Origin: Bradyrhizobium japonicum USDA 6
Lineage (GTDB): Bacteria > Pseudomonadota > Alphaproteobacteria > Rhizobiales > Xanthobacteraceae
Direction of reading: 5' to 3'
Length of the DNA stretch: 64,000 bases
Assembly: GCF_000284375.1 (NCBI RefSeq)
Contig: NC_017249.1
Span: 3,326,001-3,390,000 of the forward strand
Position numbers and translations under genes: made by a program. The notes beneath the pieces were generated by a model. It had not been told where the DNA came from. It worked only from the letters and a program-made list of their open reading frames with translations, and searched no databases. Below are positions 17,113 to 27,533 of the stretch, piece by piece. Positions within the stretch are counted from its first letter, which is position 1, and each line of letters begins with the position of its first letter.

Positions 17113-18942
17113 TCATCCTGCGAATGGCCAGAGCATGGGCACGAGAAACGTGCCTACCAGGAAGAACCAGAGCAGCAACGGTAGACCCATCCTCCAGAAA
17201 TCGCCAAATCGATAGCCGCCGGGGCCCTGCACCATGAGGCTCGCTGAGGCAGCGATTGGCGTAAGAAAGGAAGCGGCCGCAGCCACCGCCACAGTCACCA
17301 GCGCGGTGCGCGGCGAGACACCGACAGCTTCCGCGGAGGCAATGGCTATCGGAATGACGATGAGTGTCGTCGCTGTGCTGCTGATCAACTGGCCGATTAG
17401 CGCCGTGAGCAAAAACAGCCCCGCCAGCAGCGCGTACGGGCTCGCATTGCCGACAACGGCAACGAGTGTATCGGCGATGAGATAGGCTGCACCCGTCTTG
17501 TACATGGCGGTCGAGAGCGGGATCAGCGAAGCGACCATGATCAGAACATTCCAGTTAATCGCCCGATAGGCTCGTTCGATCTTGAGTACGCGCAACAGGA
17601 TCACCGCGCAGGCCGCCGCCAATCCAGCGACGACTCTTGGCACGACTCCCGTCGCTAGCAGCGTAACCATGACCGCGAGAATGACAATGGCGCGTATGGA
17701 GCCGGCGCCCAGGGGCCTGGCCTGGCTGCGGATCATGTCAGGGGCAGCAACGACGAGCACGTTGGGATCTCGCCCGTACTCCTCAAGCGCTTCCCAACGG
17801 CCTTGCAGCAACAGCGTGTCACCCGCCGCAAGGACGGTTTCGCCCGGTCCGAGATTCTCGCCGCCGCGTTGAACGCCCAGGATAATCAGATCGCCACTTT
17901 CGGTGACCATGCCGGGGAAGACGGTCTCACCGATCAGACGAGAGCGGGGCGGCAGCACCACCTCGGAAAAGCCATGGCTATCGTTGAACAGTGCCTCCCG
18001 CATTTTGCCGACCGTCTCCTGGCAGGGCGTCAGGCCATGCTGCTCCGCGAACGCGTCCATCGCCGCCTGCTCACCGCGCATGATGAGTCGATCGCCTTCC
18101 ACGAGAGAATGTTGCCACGAGATGCTGTTCTGGCGGCGAGGACGAATGGCGATGAAGCTGAGCTCCGGGTGGTTCTCTCGCTCCAGCCGCGATTCCAGCA
18201 CCGCCTGCAACGTGCCGCGATAGGGCGAGGCGGCGGTGATCTCGAGCTGGTACACCTGGTCAAACAGCTTGTATTGCTCGGTCAGCATGCGCGAATGGTG
18301 GCTCAGGTCCTCCGGCATCTCCCGGCTAGTGCGCACCGGCAGCAGCATATCGCCGAAAAGGATCACGATGGCCACGGTGCCTGCCAGGAGCGGTACGCCG
18401 ATCACCGTCATCTCGAAAAAGCCGAAGGGCGCGAGACCGACATCGCTCGCCGCGTCGGAAAGCAGCACGTTCACGAGGCTTCCGGTCAGTACCAGCATCG
18501 ACCCCGAATAGGAGGCGAAAGCGAGAGGCATCATGAGTTGCGCGGGCGGACGCTTGAGCCGGACGGAGACGATCACCAGCACGGGCAGCAGGGCAGCCAC
18601 TGCGCCACCCGAGCCGATCAGCGCCGTGAGAAAGGCCACGAGCAACATCGACAGCACCAACAGGCGTGTCCGGCTTTCGCCGGCGTAACGGATCAGCACC
18701 TGGCCTGCCCACGTGGTGACGCCGGACGAATCCAGGCTGGCACTCACCACGAAGAGCGAAGCGATGAAGAGTATCGTGGTGTCGCCGAAACCCGCCAGCG
18801 CCTCGGAGAGCTCCAGGATGCCGGTCGCGTAAAGAACGAGTGTCGCACTTAGCGCTACGACAGCGACCGGCACCTGGTTCGAGACGAACAGCAGCACCAT
18901 CGTGGCGATGATGGCGAAGGTAATGAGGATATGCGGCGTCAT
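17113..18942 (-). CDS. SLC13-family permease with RCK/TrkA-C domains (copy 1)
   Basis: Also 609 residues, with the same plan as its neighbour: DTTILFIASLFVVSASLDSS and FASYSGSMLVLTGSLVNVLL in the first membrane half, two TrkA-C domains in the middle (ITAASPYRGTLQAVLESRLE; PPRSRLIGETVFPGMVTESG), and FLTPIAASASLMVQGPGGYR in the second half. Sequence identity with copy 2 is only moderate, so the duplication is old. It lies about 54 bases after the M20 peptidase gene in the same direction, suggesting uptake of a carboxylate or peptide-derived product; that substrate is inferred from context only. Confidence 0.85.
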   Translation of the reverse strand: MTPHILITFAIIATMVLLFVSNQVPVAVVALSATLVLYATGILELSEALAGFGDTTILFIASLFVVSASLDSSGVTTWAGQVLIRYAGESRTRLLVLSMLLVAFLTALIGSGGAVAALLPVLVIVSVRLKRPPAQLMMPLAFASYSGSMLVLTGSLVNVLLSDAASDVGLAPFGFFEMTVIGVPLLAGTVAIVILFGDMLLPVRTSREMPEDLSHHSRMLTEQYKLFDQVYQLEITAASPYRGTLQAVLESRLERENHPELSFIAIRPRRQNSISWQHSLVEGDRLIMRGEQAAMDAFAEQHGLTPCQETVGKMREALFNDSHGFSEVVLPPRSRLIGETVFPGMVTESGDLIILGVQRGGENLGPGETVLAAGDTLLLQGRWEALEEYGRDPNVLVVAAPDMIRSQARPLGAGSIRAIVILAVMVTLLATGVVPRVVAGLAAACAVILLRVLKIERAYRAINWNVLIMVASLIPLSTAMYKTGAAYLIADTLVAVVGNASPYALLAGLFLLTALIGQLISSTATTLIVIPIAIASAEAVGVSPRTALVTVAVAAAASFLTPIAASASLMVQGPGGYRFGDFWRMGLPLLLWFFLVGTFLVPMLWPFAG

Positions 18943-18996
18943 CGCACCTCGCGAGGGCGGTCTGGCCCGGAGCCAGCGCTGCTTGCCCGTGCCGCT

Positions 18997-20379
18997 CTAC
19001 CGCGACAGCGCTTCCAGAATACGTGCCCAGGAGCGGATGCCCTTGTGGAAACTCTTGAGATTGTACTTCTCGTTCGGGCTGTGGATGCGGTCATCCTCGA
19101 GGCCGAAGCCCGCAAGCACCACGTCCATGCCCAGCGATTGTTTGAGCTGATGGGTCACGGGAATGGAGCCGCCGCCGCCGATGAAGACTGCGGGCTTGCC
19201 CCATTCGGCCGTCAGTGCGTCGCGCGCCTTGCCGAAGGCCGGGGCCTCGATCGGGAAACGGATCGCCTGACCCGCGCCATGCTCCAGGAATTCCACACGG
19301 CAATCGGCCGGGACGCGTGCATGCACATGCTCCCGGAAGGCTTTGCGGATGGCATGGGGGTCCTGATCGAAGACCAGGCGAAAAGACACCTTTGCCGATG
19401 CCATGGCGGGAATTACAGTCTTGAATCCGGCCCCCTGGTAGCCGCCGCCCATGCCGTTGATTTCGCAGGTCGGGCGCGACCAGACCATCTCCAGCGCGTC
19501 GCGGCCCTTCTCGCCGGCGGGAATCGAAAGCCCGATGGCGCCGAGGAAGGACTTTGCGCTGAAGTTCAGGCTGTCCCATTGCTCGCGCAGCGCCTTGGGA
19601 AGTTCCGGTACGCCGTCATAGAAGCCGCGCAGCGTGACGCGTCCGTTGTCGTCGTGCAGGTCAGAGAGGATGCGGGCGAGGATGCGGTTCGGATTGGCTG
19701 CGGCCGAACCATAGAAGCCCGAGTGCAGGTCGCGGTCGGCGGCGTGTATGATGACCTCTTCACCGCAGAGTCCGCGCAGCATGGTCTGGATCGCCGGCGT
19801 CTCGTGGTCCCACATGTTGGTGTCGCAGATCAGGCCGATATCTGCGCGCAGCTCCGCGGCATGGGTATCGAGAAAGCCCGGCAGGTTCACGCCACCGGAT
19901 TCCTCTTCGCCCTCCAGCAGGATCGAAACCGGAATCGGCAGTTTGCCGGTGACCGCCTTCCAGGCGCGGCAGGCCTCGACAAAGGCCATGAGTTGGCCTT
20001 TGTCGTCCGCGGCGCCGCGGCCCGTGATGATCTTCGCGCCATCGGGCATCGTCTGGATAGACGGGTCAAAGGGATCGCGCTCCCAGAGCTCGAGCGGATC
20101 GACCGGCTGCACATCGTAATGGCCGTAGAACAGTGCCGAGGGACCGGGCACGCTGCGGTCATGTGCCACGACCATCGGGTGCCCCGGTGTCGGGCGCACC
20201 GAGGCGTCGAAGCCAATGCTCTTGAGGTCGGCCACGTGCCATTCGGCATTGGCCGTACATTCGGCCTTGTAAGCCGGATCGGTCGAAATCGACTTGATGC
20301 GCAGGATCGCGAACAGACGTTCGAGAGCCGCATCGAGATTTGCATCGACGTTGGACAGGACATCATCGAGCTTGGTCAT
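18997..20379 (-). CDS. M20-family metallo-dipeptidase
   Basis: The start at ATG 20379 has GGAGGG about 6 bases upstream. The 460-residue enzyme shows the M20 metal centre: FYGHYDVQPVDPLELW (His and Asp), TGRGAADDKGQLMAFVEACR (bridging Asp), EGEEESGG (catalytic Glu and ligand Glu) and a C-terminal His (EDDRIHSPNEKYNLKSF). The lid/dimerisation domain lies at about 210-370, with the substrate-binding His in RDLHSGFYGS. The family hydrolyses dipeptides or N-acyl amino acids. Its place in one strand-series with an AbgT transporter and glutaminase suggests release of glutamate from a dipeptide or folate-breakdown product, but this is inference. Confidence 0.9.
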   Translation of the reverse strand: MTKLDDVLSNVDANLDAALERLFAILRIKSISTDPAYKAECTANAEWHVADLKSIGFDASVRPTPGHPMVVAHDRSVPGPSALFYGHYDVQPVDPLELWERDPFDPSIQTMPDGAKIITGRGAADDKGQLMAFVEACRAWKAVTGKLPIPVSILLEGEEESGGVNLPGFLDTHAAELRADIGLICDTNMWDHETPAIQTMLRGLCGEEVIIHAADRDLHSGFYGSAAANPNRILARILSDLHDDNGRVTLRGFYDGVPELPKALREQWDSLNFSAKSFLGAIGLSIPAGEKGRDALEMVWSRPTCEINGMGGGYQGAGFKTVIPAMASAKVSFRLVFDQDPHAIRKAFREHVHARVPADCRVEFLEHGAGQAIRFPIEAPAFGKARDALTAEWGKPAVFIGGGGSIPVTHQLKQSLGMDVVLAGFGLEDDRIHSPNEKYNLKSFHKGIRSWARILEALSR

Positions 20380-20480
20380 GGAGCCCTCCGGAGGGTCGTC
20401 TGAGCCGCTGGTCAGTACGCGCGCGATCGCCACATTGTCCGTCGTCGCAAACGCTGTTCCTCGCCACGAGGTTACGATTG

Positions 20481-22129
20481 TTATTCGTTCCTTCCGCGCT
20501 CAGGCGGCGCCGGGTCGGGAATTTCGCCTGGCAGGAAGTTGGGAAGCTTCCCTGCCGGGAAAATCGCAAGCAAGGCAACGCCGGCCATGATGATGAGGCC
20601 GATTTTCAAGGCGCGCAATCGCACGACAGTGTTGACGCGCACCGCTTCCGCCACTTGAGCCGGAGAGGCCGTGGTTTGCTCCATCACGCTCTGCAGCCGG
20701 TCGTTGCTGATGAAGGTGATGTTATCCAGGTCCAGCTGCGCCTGTATCTCAGGCGGCAATTTTGGATTTTCGGTGATGGTCCGCAGAACAGCCGCGCTTA
20801 ACAGGCCGACGAGGAGTGCCCCGGCCACCGCTGTGCCGACGGCCGCGGCGAGATTGTTGGTCGTGCCGCGCAGCGAGCCGACGTCGCCCGCGAGCTCTTT
20901 CGGCGAAGCCGTGACCAGCACGTTGAACAACAGTGTGACCAGCGATCCCTGTCCAATGCCGAAAATCACCAGCCCAACGAGAACCGGGACAGCGCTCCAA
21001 TCATTCCTCACGACAAAGGCGAGCCAAAGGAGCGCCACAGTGCAGAGGATGAAGCCATAGCGTCCGATCTGCCTCGGCGTGAACCGACCATAGAATCGCA
21101 CGATCAGCATCGCCGCGAAGAAGACGGTGAGGTTGAAGGGCATCATGGCGATTGTTGTCGCCAGCGGCGTGCGCCCCTGCACGATCTGGATGTATAATGG
21201 AACCGAGAAATTGAGCATCGCTTCCAGCGCTACGACAGCAAACATCGCATACACCGCCGCCCGCTCCTGCGGGGAGTCGATCACCTCGAGCGCAAGAAGC
21301 GGTGTCTTTCCCGCAGCCTGCTGTCTGTGGGTCCAGCTCAGAAAGCCTTGACCGAGCACGATACCCATCACGATCATGATCGGGGCGGGAGATACGCCAA
21401 AGAGGTCGAATGGCGCATTGGGCCCCGCCAATCCCAGCCCCACCGATTGAGGTTGTTGAAACCGAAGCTGATCAGAATGATGGCTGCGGCAGCGAGAATG
21501 ACACCTACGAAATCGATCCGGACCTCCGGACGTGCCTCATCGGGCTTGAGACGAAAGCTCAACAGGAAAACCACAGCCGACACGGCGATCAGAATCCCGA
21601 ACGCAGGGCGCCATCCGATGAATGTGCCTAGAGTACCGCCGATGACAAACGCCAGAACGCCCGCAGCGGCGCGCGCGGAACCCAGTGCGCCAACGGCTGT
21701 TGCCTGCTGCCGCCCCTTGTAGTTTTCCGCGATAAGCGCGACCAACGACGGTACGATCACCGCACCGGCCGCGCCGGACAAGGATTGCGCGGTAATCATG
21801 AGCTCCGCGTTTGGACTGAACGTCATTAACGTCTGCGCGACGCCGAACACGGCAACGGCAACGCGGAACACGTGCGTCGCTCCGTAGCGCTGTGTCAGCT
21901 TCGCACCGAGCATGACGAAGCCGGCGACAAGCATCGAATAAGCCACGATACCGGTGGCGACGGTCGTGGGCGGAACGCCAAAACTGTTGACCATCCCTCC
22001 CAGCGCAACTGGCAAGGAGGCGACGTTGAAGGACATGATCATCTGGCCGAGGGCGATGGTGATCATCGGCACCCAGGATGCATTCTCTTCTTCAACGGAG
22101 TGAACCGTCGTCGCAGATGCCATCGTCAT
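20481..22129 (-). pseudogene. MFS transporter (DHA2-like), single-base frameshift
   Basis: The N-terminal 240 residues (from ATG 22129; ITIALGQMIMSFNVASLPVA, YSMLVAGFVMLGAKLTQRYG) and the C-terminal 320 (LAGPNAPFDLFGVSPAPIMI onward) are in different frames. They join as RWGWGLAGPNAPFD if one base is added to the run at 21433-21435 (GGG on the coding strand). The joined protein of about 548 residues would have 14 membrane segments. I regard it as one gene with a homopolymer error or a recent mutation. The C-terminal tail carries about 70 residues of predicted soluble loop (QAQLDLDNITFISNDRLQSV) between late helices. Substrate unknown. Confidence 0.82.
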
Positions 22130-22201
22130 GGCGTGTCCCCTGTCGTTTTTTCTGAAGTCCAGCCGCAGTCAGTGCGGGCTGAATCTCCGACAATTGCAAG
22201 C

Positions 22202-23200
22202 CTACGGTTCCGGGTTGGACATGAACAAATCCATGCCCAACCGCTGCGACAGATACTTCGCTACAAGCTGTCCCTTGACGCTGTTTCCGGCGCTGTCGAG
22301 CGGCGGCGCAAAAGTCCCAAGACCGCCCTTTCCCGGGGAGACCGTGACGATCCCGCCGCCGATGCCGCTCTTGCCCGGTAGCCCGACATCGTAAAGCCAA
22401 TCGCCTGATGTCTCGTACATTCCGGCAGTCGTCATGACGGCCAGTGCGTAGTGGCAGACCGACGGATCGACCACGCGCACTTTCGTGATGGGGTTCACGC
22501 CACCGTCCGCCAAAGTGGCACCCATCACCGCCAGATCCTTGGCACTCACATTCAGCGCGCATTGTCTGGTGTAAAGATCTGTGGCCTCTGCCGGATCACA
22601 GTAAATCCGTTCGAAACTCTGGAGCAGGCGGGCGATGCTCTGGTTTCGGAAGTTGGTCTCCGTCGCCGAGGCATAAACCTCGTCGTTAAGCGCAAGCGGA
22701 CGTCCGGCGAACTGTGACAATCCGTCGTAGATGAACTTCCATTTCGCATCAGCCGTCGCTCCCGGGACGAGACTTGTCGTCGCAATCGCGCCCGCATTCA
22801 CCATCGGATTTGTGCGGCCATCGGGGCTGCGTTCGACGGCAGCGAGCGAGTTGAACGGAAGGCCGGTTGCGTTCGCTCCGAGCTTCTGGCGTGCCTGCGC
22901 TGCGCCGAGGACCTGGCAGACCAATGCAAAGATGAACGGCTTGGAAACGCTCATGATCGAGAACTCGTATTCGGCCGCCCCCACAGCGTAGACCGCGCCG
23001 TTGGTGCCGACCACGCAAACGCCGAACAGGTCGCTCGGCACCTCGGCGAGCGCTGGATATACTTGAGAGTTCTTGCCGTCCGTATTCGATTTGTAGCGCG
23101 CGTACACCTCGTCGATCAGCGAGATGACTTCCGCTTCGGCCGGCAAGTGTCCGGTTGATACGTAGGAATAGTTGTTGTCGGCATCGGCGTTAGCATTCAT
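22202..23200 (-). CDS. glsA: Glutaminase A
   Basis: The enzyme hydrolyses glutamine to glutamate and ammonia in the cytoplasm. The 332-residue sequence has the serine-dependent beta-lactamase-like fold motifs: the nucleophile in SIMSVSKPFIFAL (S-x-x-K), RTNPMVNAGAIATTSLV, and C-terminal KSGIGGGIVTVSPGKGGLGT. Start is placed at ATG 23200; a TTG at 23212 is too near the GGAGG. Length is at the upper end for GlsA (about 310). It lies between AbgT and the MFS gene on the same strand, in a group concerned with glutamate or glutamate conjugates. Confidence 0.95.
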   Translation of the reverse strand: MNANADADNNYSYVSTGHLPAEAEVISLIDEVYARYKSNTDGKNSQVYPALAEVPSDLFGVCVVGTNGAVYAVGAAEYEFSIMSVSKPFIFALVCQVLGAAQARQKLGANATGLPFNSLAAVERSPDGRTNPMVNAGAIATTSLVPGATADAKWKFIYDGLSQFAGRPLALNDEVYASATETNFRNQSIARLLQSFERIYCDPAEATDLYTRQCALNVSAKDLAVMGATLADGGVNPITKVRVVDPSVCHYALAVMTTAGMYETSGDWLYDVGLPGKSGIGGGIVTVSPGKGGLGTFAPPLDSAGNSVKGQLVAKYLSQRLGMDLFMSNPEP

Positions 23201-23241
23201 TGCGCGTTCCAAGCCTCCATAATGAGAAGCACCGAGGGAGC

Positions 23242-23257
23242 CCCGACACGTGTCGGG
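23242..23257. promoter_or_regulatory. Perfect 16-bp palindrome upstream of glsA
   Basis: CCCGACACGTGTCGGG reads the same on both strands. It lies about 42 bases upstream of the glsA start, in the gap after abgT. Its position fits an operator for a dimeric repressor, but no regulator is next to it and only one copy was noticed, so the role is a guess. Confidence 0.4.
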
Positions 23258-23357
23258 TCAAACGCCCCTCACTCGCCGTTTTCGTTCACTGCCTTTAACG
23301 AGGCCCAACGGACCGTGATCTAACGTTGATTTTCCTTGGTGAACAATCAGGCCATTT

Positions 23358-23385
23358 ACCCGGACATCTCGGGGTTTTTCCGGGT
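23358..23385 (-). terminator. Possible stem-loop after the AbgT gene
   Basis: ACCCGG (23358-23363) pairs with CCGGGT (23380-23385) around a 16-base loop, 18 bases after the abgT stop at 23403. There is no clear T-tract on the coding strand, so it could be a weak terminator, an mRNA stabiliser or a chance structure. Confidence 0.3.
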
Positions 23386-23402
23386 TAGGGCTGCCTTGCG
23401 CC

Positions 23403-24968
23403 TCATAATCCCCAAGGCAAGCCCAGCAGGTACCAGACAACGAACAGCACGGTCCAAATGATGGCCATCCAGAGTGTGTACGGCAACATCAGCGCGACAA
23501 CCGTCCCGACGCCCGCTTTCTTGTCGTAAATCTGGGCAAATCCGACCACCATGGCAAAGTAGGCATTGAGCGGGGTAATCGCGTTGATCGGCGAGTCGCC
23601 GACGCGGTAGGCGGCCAGGACGGCCGCGGGATCGACGTTAAGCTGCACGAACACCGGCACGAAGACCGGCGCGAAGATGGCCCATTTGGCGATCGCCGGC
23701 GTGAACACGAAGTCCAGGATCATGACGACAATGATGAAGCCAACCAGCAGCCACAGCGTGCCGATATTCGCGCTCTTCAAGACATCGGCCATCGTCAGGG
23801 CCATCAACGTTGGAATGTTGCTATAGTTGAAGTAGTCGACGAACTGGCTGATGACGACGAAGAGAAGGATGGTGCCGCTCAGCGAAGCCACCGCCTTGGT
23901 CATGGCCGCGATGACGGCCGTGGAGCTATTCACCGTCTTCGCGCCGATGCCGTATGCGATCCCGGTTGCAAGGAACAGCACCATGATGACCCCGATCAGG
24001 CCGTTCATGAATGGTGAGTTGCCGATCAGGACGCCCGTCGTCGGATGGCGCAGGGGCGCGCCCGACGGAACCGTTAACAGAAGGAACAGGATCACGACCC
24101 CGAGCAGCGCAAAGCCGCTGTACCTCAGCCCACGCGACTCGTCGGCGGAAAGCTGCCCTCCGTTCGCCTCCGGCCGAGTGTTAGCGGTCTTCTCGGCCTG
24201 GTAAGCGCCCAGCCGTGGCTCGATGAGCCGGTTGTTGATGAGCGCGATGACGATGGTCAGGACAAGAACGGAGGCGATCGAGAACGAGACGTTGGCGGTC
24301 AGATCCAGCGACGTGGTGGGGTTGACCATGTGGATTGCGTCATTGGTGATTTCCGTCAGAACGGCATCAAGCGGCTTGATGATCATGTTCACGGTGAATG
24401 CACCGGCGACTGCGGCAAATCCCACAGCGAGCCCGGCGAGAGGATGCCGGCCAACGCTCAAGAAGGCGGCGCCGGCCAGCGGGATCAACACCACATAGCC
24501 GGCGTCTGCGGCAATGCTGGACAAGATGCCGACGAACGCGACGATGTAAACGAGTGCCCAGCTCGGAGAGACGGCCACGAGTTTTCTGATCAACGCGTTG
24601 ATCAGGCCGGCTTCCTCGGCGACGCCGACGCCCATCATGGCGACGATCAACAGCCCAACCGCGGTGAAACCCATGAGGTTTGGCACGAGCCGCGTGTAAA
24701 TATGACGAATTCCATCCGCCGTCAGCAGGCTATTGGCGGCAGAGGTCGCGGTCTCGATCTTGTGAGTATCCGGATTGATGGCCTGATAGGTGACGCTTGC
24801 CCCCAACATGTAGAGTAAGTGAGACAGCACCAACACGATGGCGATGAGGATCAGAAATATCACGACCGGGTGCGGGACGCTGTTTCCGACACGTTCGACA
24901 GTGTCGAGGGCTCTTTGCGTCATCGTCTTCGATGGCGGCGTGTTCGTGGCGTCACTGCGCGCGCTCAT
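23403..24968 (-). CDS. abgT: AbgT-family transporter (p-aminobenzoyl-glutamate type)
   Basis: The 521-residue carrier has about 10-12 membrane segments and the family signatures VERVGNSVPHPVVIFLILIA, GLLIVAMMGVGVAEEAGLIN, GYVVLIPLAGAAFLSVGRHP and the C-terminal block with GDSPINAITPLNAYFAMVVG. E. coli AbgT imports p-aminobenzoyl-glutamate; other members export sulfonamides. No abgA/abgB pair is present, but an M20 peptidase and glutaminase follow on the same strand. Start ATG 24968; a 412-bp gap separates it from the porin gene and presumably holds its promoter. Confidence 0.9.
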   Translation of the reverse strand: MSARSDATNTPPSKTMTQRALDTVERVGNSVPHPVVIFLILIAIVLVLSHLLYMLGASVTYQAINPDTHKIETATSAANSLLTADGIRHIYTRLVPNLMGFTAVGLLIVAMMGVGVAEEAGLINALIRKLVAVSPSWALVYIVAFVGILSSIAADAGYVVLIPLAGAAFLSVGRHPLAGLAVGFAAVAGAFTVNMIIKPLDAVLTEITNDAIHMVNPTTSLDLTANVSFSIASVLVLTIVIALINNRLIEPRLGAYQAEKTANTRPEANGGQLSADESRGLRYSGFALLGVVILFLLLTVPSGAPLRHPTTGVLIGNSPFMNGLIGVIMVLFLATGIAYGIGAKTVNSSTAVIAAMTKAVASLSGTILLFVVISQFVDYFNYSNIPTLMALTMADVLKSANIGTLWLLVGFIIVVMILDFVFTPAIAKWAIFAPVFVPVFVQLNVDPAAVLAAYRVGDSPINAITPLNAYFAMVVGFAQIYDKKAGVGTVVALMLPYTLWMAIIWTVLFVVWYLLGLPWGL

Positions 24969-25380
24969 GTCGGAAATCCTCCCGCTCCACTAGCGACGGC
25001 TGGAGCAGCGCTGGTACCATGATGATCCATGCGATAAGAACAGCGACGAAGGATCGGACGCCAATGCGCGCTCGAAACCGCTGATCCCGTAATCAACGCG
25101 ACGACCCCGCTACTCCTCTGACGAAGATGCCAGCGTCATCGCCGCGAGTGCGGCGACGATCTGAAAGGACCATGGAGACACGGAGGCCTCTCGGGAGAGG
25201 ATTGCTCATCCTTTCGCGATCTGTCCGTTCACACGCTGCCCTACGAACAATCAATAAGGCGCATCAAAATCCGGCTGAATACCGAATGCGCCTAGATTGT
25301 TCCGGGGCAATTACCGACCCGAACGAACGTCTGTGTCAGCAAGGCCTCCATGTCTGCCTGCGAAGCAACAAAGGCTGTCT
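24969..25380. other. Intergenic, no gene seen
   Basis: Separates the start of abgT from the end of the porin gene. No recognisable coding content or repeat on either strand. Should contain the abgT promoter and the porin terminator; neither could be assigned. Confidence 0.5.
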
Positions 25381-27072
25381 TCAGAACCGCACAGTGGCCG
25401 AGCCAAGGATGCGATTGGCGGTACCAGAGCCGGTGCTGACCGGGGCTGTTGCTGCGGTGCCGCCGTACACGTCCCGATGGGAGTAGACATATTCAAGACC
25501 GACGTCGAGCCATCCGGTCCCGACGCTGTTGCCACGAAGCTCGGCGAACGGGCTCCAGATCAAATTGACGATCCCCTGCTGCATGGTGCTGTTCAACGAC
25601 GTCGCCGAGGCAGATCCCGGCACGAACAATTGCGCATAGGACGGATATTGCTGCCATGCGTAGGAGTAGACGAAATTGCTGCGCAATTGCGGTGCCCAGA
25701 AGCGGCGGTAGCCTGCGCTCGCGCCATAGGTCGGCAGTGCGTCGAGGCTGGGATCGACAACGCCGGGCAGGCCGATGTTGGACAGCGCATCCTGGCCGAA
25801 GGTATTGCCGCCGAAATAGCGCCCGATGCCTTGGCCGTAATAGGCCATGCCAACCAGCTCGTCCGGACCGAAAGCTGGTGACAGCCATCGCATTGGAAAG
25901 CGACCGCTACCTGCGACACCCCAACCGGCGGTATTGCGTTCGACCGCTGGCGGCGCCGCCGCCGTACCAGCCGTGCGGATGGTGAGATCGCGCAGCAGGC
26001 CGCGCAGGTCGAGCCCCAGGCCATCGTTCCGGTATTCGAGCCGGCCGAGTAGATCGGGCACGGAGGCAAATGATGGACTCAATCCACCAAAGCCAGCCGG
26101 GGTGCTGATCTGCGTGAATACGCCTGCCGCGGACGTGTACTGCGTATCCGGCATCTCGATTGAAACGTGCCCGGTCAATCCCGGAGCCAATGTCGCGGTC
26201 GCCCGAACCTGCGCCTGGCGCACGAATGACTGGTTGAGATTGGTCGAGAAGTTCACGGTTTCATAAACGCCCTCGTTCCACAGGCTGTTCGCCCAGCCGG
26301 CCAGGACACGAAACTGTTCGGTGCCGAGCTCGCCCCAGGCCTGACGGAGCCGAAAGACCGCATTGGGTGAGGCTGCCGTGCCCCCGCCGAAGTCGCCTTC
26401 CAAGCGGGTTTCCAGAGTGCCCCAGGCGGTCGCCGTGCGCGTATCCATACCGATGCGGCTGAACCGGGCGGACAATCCGGTATCGCCTCCCTGGATGTCG
26501 GCAGGGCTTCCGGACAGCGGAATGGCTTGCACTGTCGGCGCATCGGACTGATTGCGGCCATTGAAGTCGTGGTAGCCATGGACGTTCGCGAAACCGTAGA
26601 ATCGCACCTCGGACTGCGAACCCGGGATGCGCAAGGACAAACCCGGGAGATCGGAACGCAGCGCGTCCTCGCCTTCGCCGTCGAACTGACTGCCCATTGG
26701 TTCGGGCGGACGCAGGCCCGGAATGGGCGCCGCCGCGGCTTGTGGAGGGACCGCAGCAGTCATTCGCGGCTCAGTCGACGCAACCGGAATCGCAGACGGC
26801 TTTTGCCCGGCGGTCGGCGCGACGACGTCACGACGTGCGGTGGCGGCTTGGGACTTCGAATGCTTTTCGCGCGCTTCGAGTTCGTCGACGCGATGACGCA
26901 GCGCGCTGATCAGCTTGTCACCTTCGGTTGCGCGGGCTTGCAGCGCATCGAGACGGCGCATCAACTCTTCCATGGAAGGTTTCTGCTCCTGACCGGCGGG
27001 TGTCTGTGCCAAGGCCGGACCGGAAAATATTGCGATTGATGCAACGCCGCAAAGCGCTCGGAATGTTCGCAC
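25381..27072 (-). CDS. DcaP-like outer-membrane porin
   Basis: The start is a GTG at 27072 with AGGAGG 7 bases upstream; earlier in-frame starts lack one and would bury the signal peptide. Layout: signal peptide ([20 protein letters not shown], then A-Q); a coiled-coil (about residues 30-75, [20 protein letters not shown] and on); a Pro/Ala-rich linker; then a beta-barrel starting [17 protein letters not shown] and ending in a terminal Phe (SATVRF), as outer-membrane proteins do. The DcaP family forms trimers that take up negatively charged organic compounds; the coiled coil supports trimerisation. No transporter directly adjoins it, so the substrate is unassigned. Confidence 0.85.
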   Translation of the reverse strand: MRTFRALCGVASIAIFSGPALAQTPAGQEQKPSMEELMRRLDALQARATEGDKLISALRHRVDELEAREKHSKSQAATARRDVVAPTAGQKPSAIPVASTEPRMTAAVPPQAAAAPIPGLRPPEPMGSQFDGEGEDALRSDLPGLSLRIPGSQSEVRFYGFANVHGYHDFNGRNQSDAPTVQAIPLSGSPADIQGGDTGLSARFSRIGMDTRTATAWGTLETRLEGDFGGGTAASPNAVFRLRQAWGELGTEQFRVLAGWANSLWNEGVYETVNFSTNLNQSFVRQAQVRATATLAPGLTGHVSIEMPDTQYTSAAGVFTQISTPAGFGGLSPSFASVPDLLGRLEYRNDGLGLDLRGLLRDLTIRTAGTAAAPPAVERNTAGWGVAGSGRFPMRWLSPAFGPDELVGMAYYGQGIGRYFGGNTFGQDALSNIGLPGVVDPSLDALPTYGASAGYRRFWAPQLRSNFVYSYAWQQYPSYAQLFVPGSASATSLNSTMQQGIVNLIWSPFAELRGNSVGTGWLDVGLEYVYSHRDVYGGTAATAPVSTGSGTANRILGSATVRF

Positions 27073-27533
27073 GCAAGCCTCCTGTTGGCACGTTCGGGGC
27101 ACATCGAGTTTTGCGCTTGATTTCAGCGATCGCAAGCGAGCTCCATCGAAGGTCGAAATTTTCGGCGAGATTGTGCCATTTCGGTTGTACCGCAGCGCGG
27201 TTGCATCGCGCTCGGTCGGCTCAAGATCATCCTGCAGTGCAGAAAGCGATCTCAGGATAGGGAGGGGTGCGTGAAATCGAAATGGCTCACAATCCCACCA
27301 CTGCGCGCTGCGTCCCGTATCGTCGCGTCTTGGGTGTCGCCGCCATATTTGCGTGGCACGAACTGCATAGTCATATGCCGGAATTCATGCCAGTCATGCG
27401 AGGTTTTGGTCTTCGGGGAATACAACCTGCTGGCTGAGGGTAAGATCGAGCGTATAATCCGATCTATCCCCTAGGGCGTTTCCTGTAGTCCGGTGATCGA
27501 TGCTGGGACGACTGGAGAGGGGAGCTTTCGAGA
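27073..27533. other. Intergenic between divergent porin and kinase genes
   Basis: No coding region seen. It must hold the divergent promoters of the porin (minus) and the histidine kinase (plus). I found no convincing operator or repeat. Confidence 0.5.
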
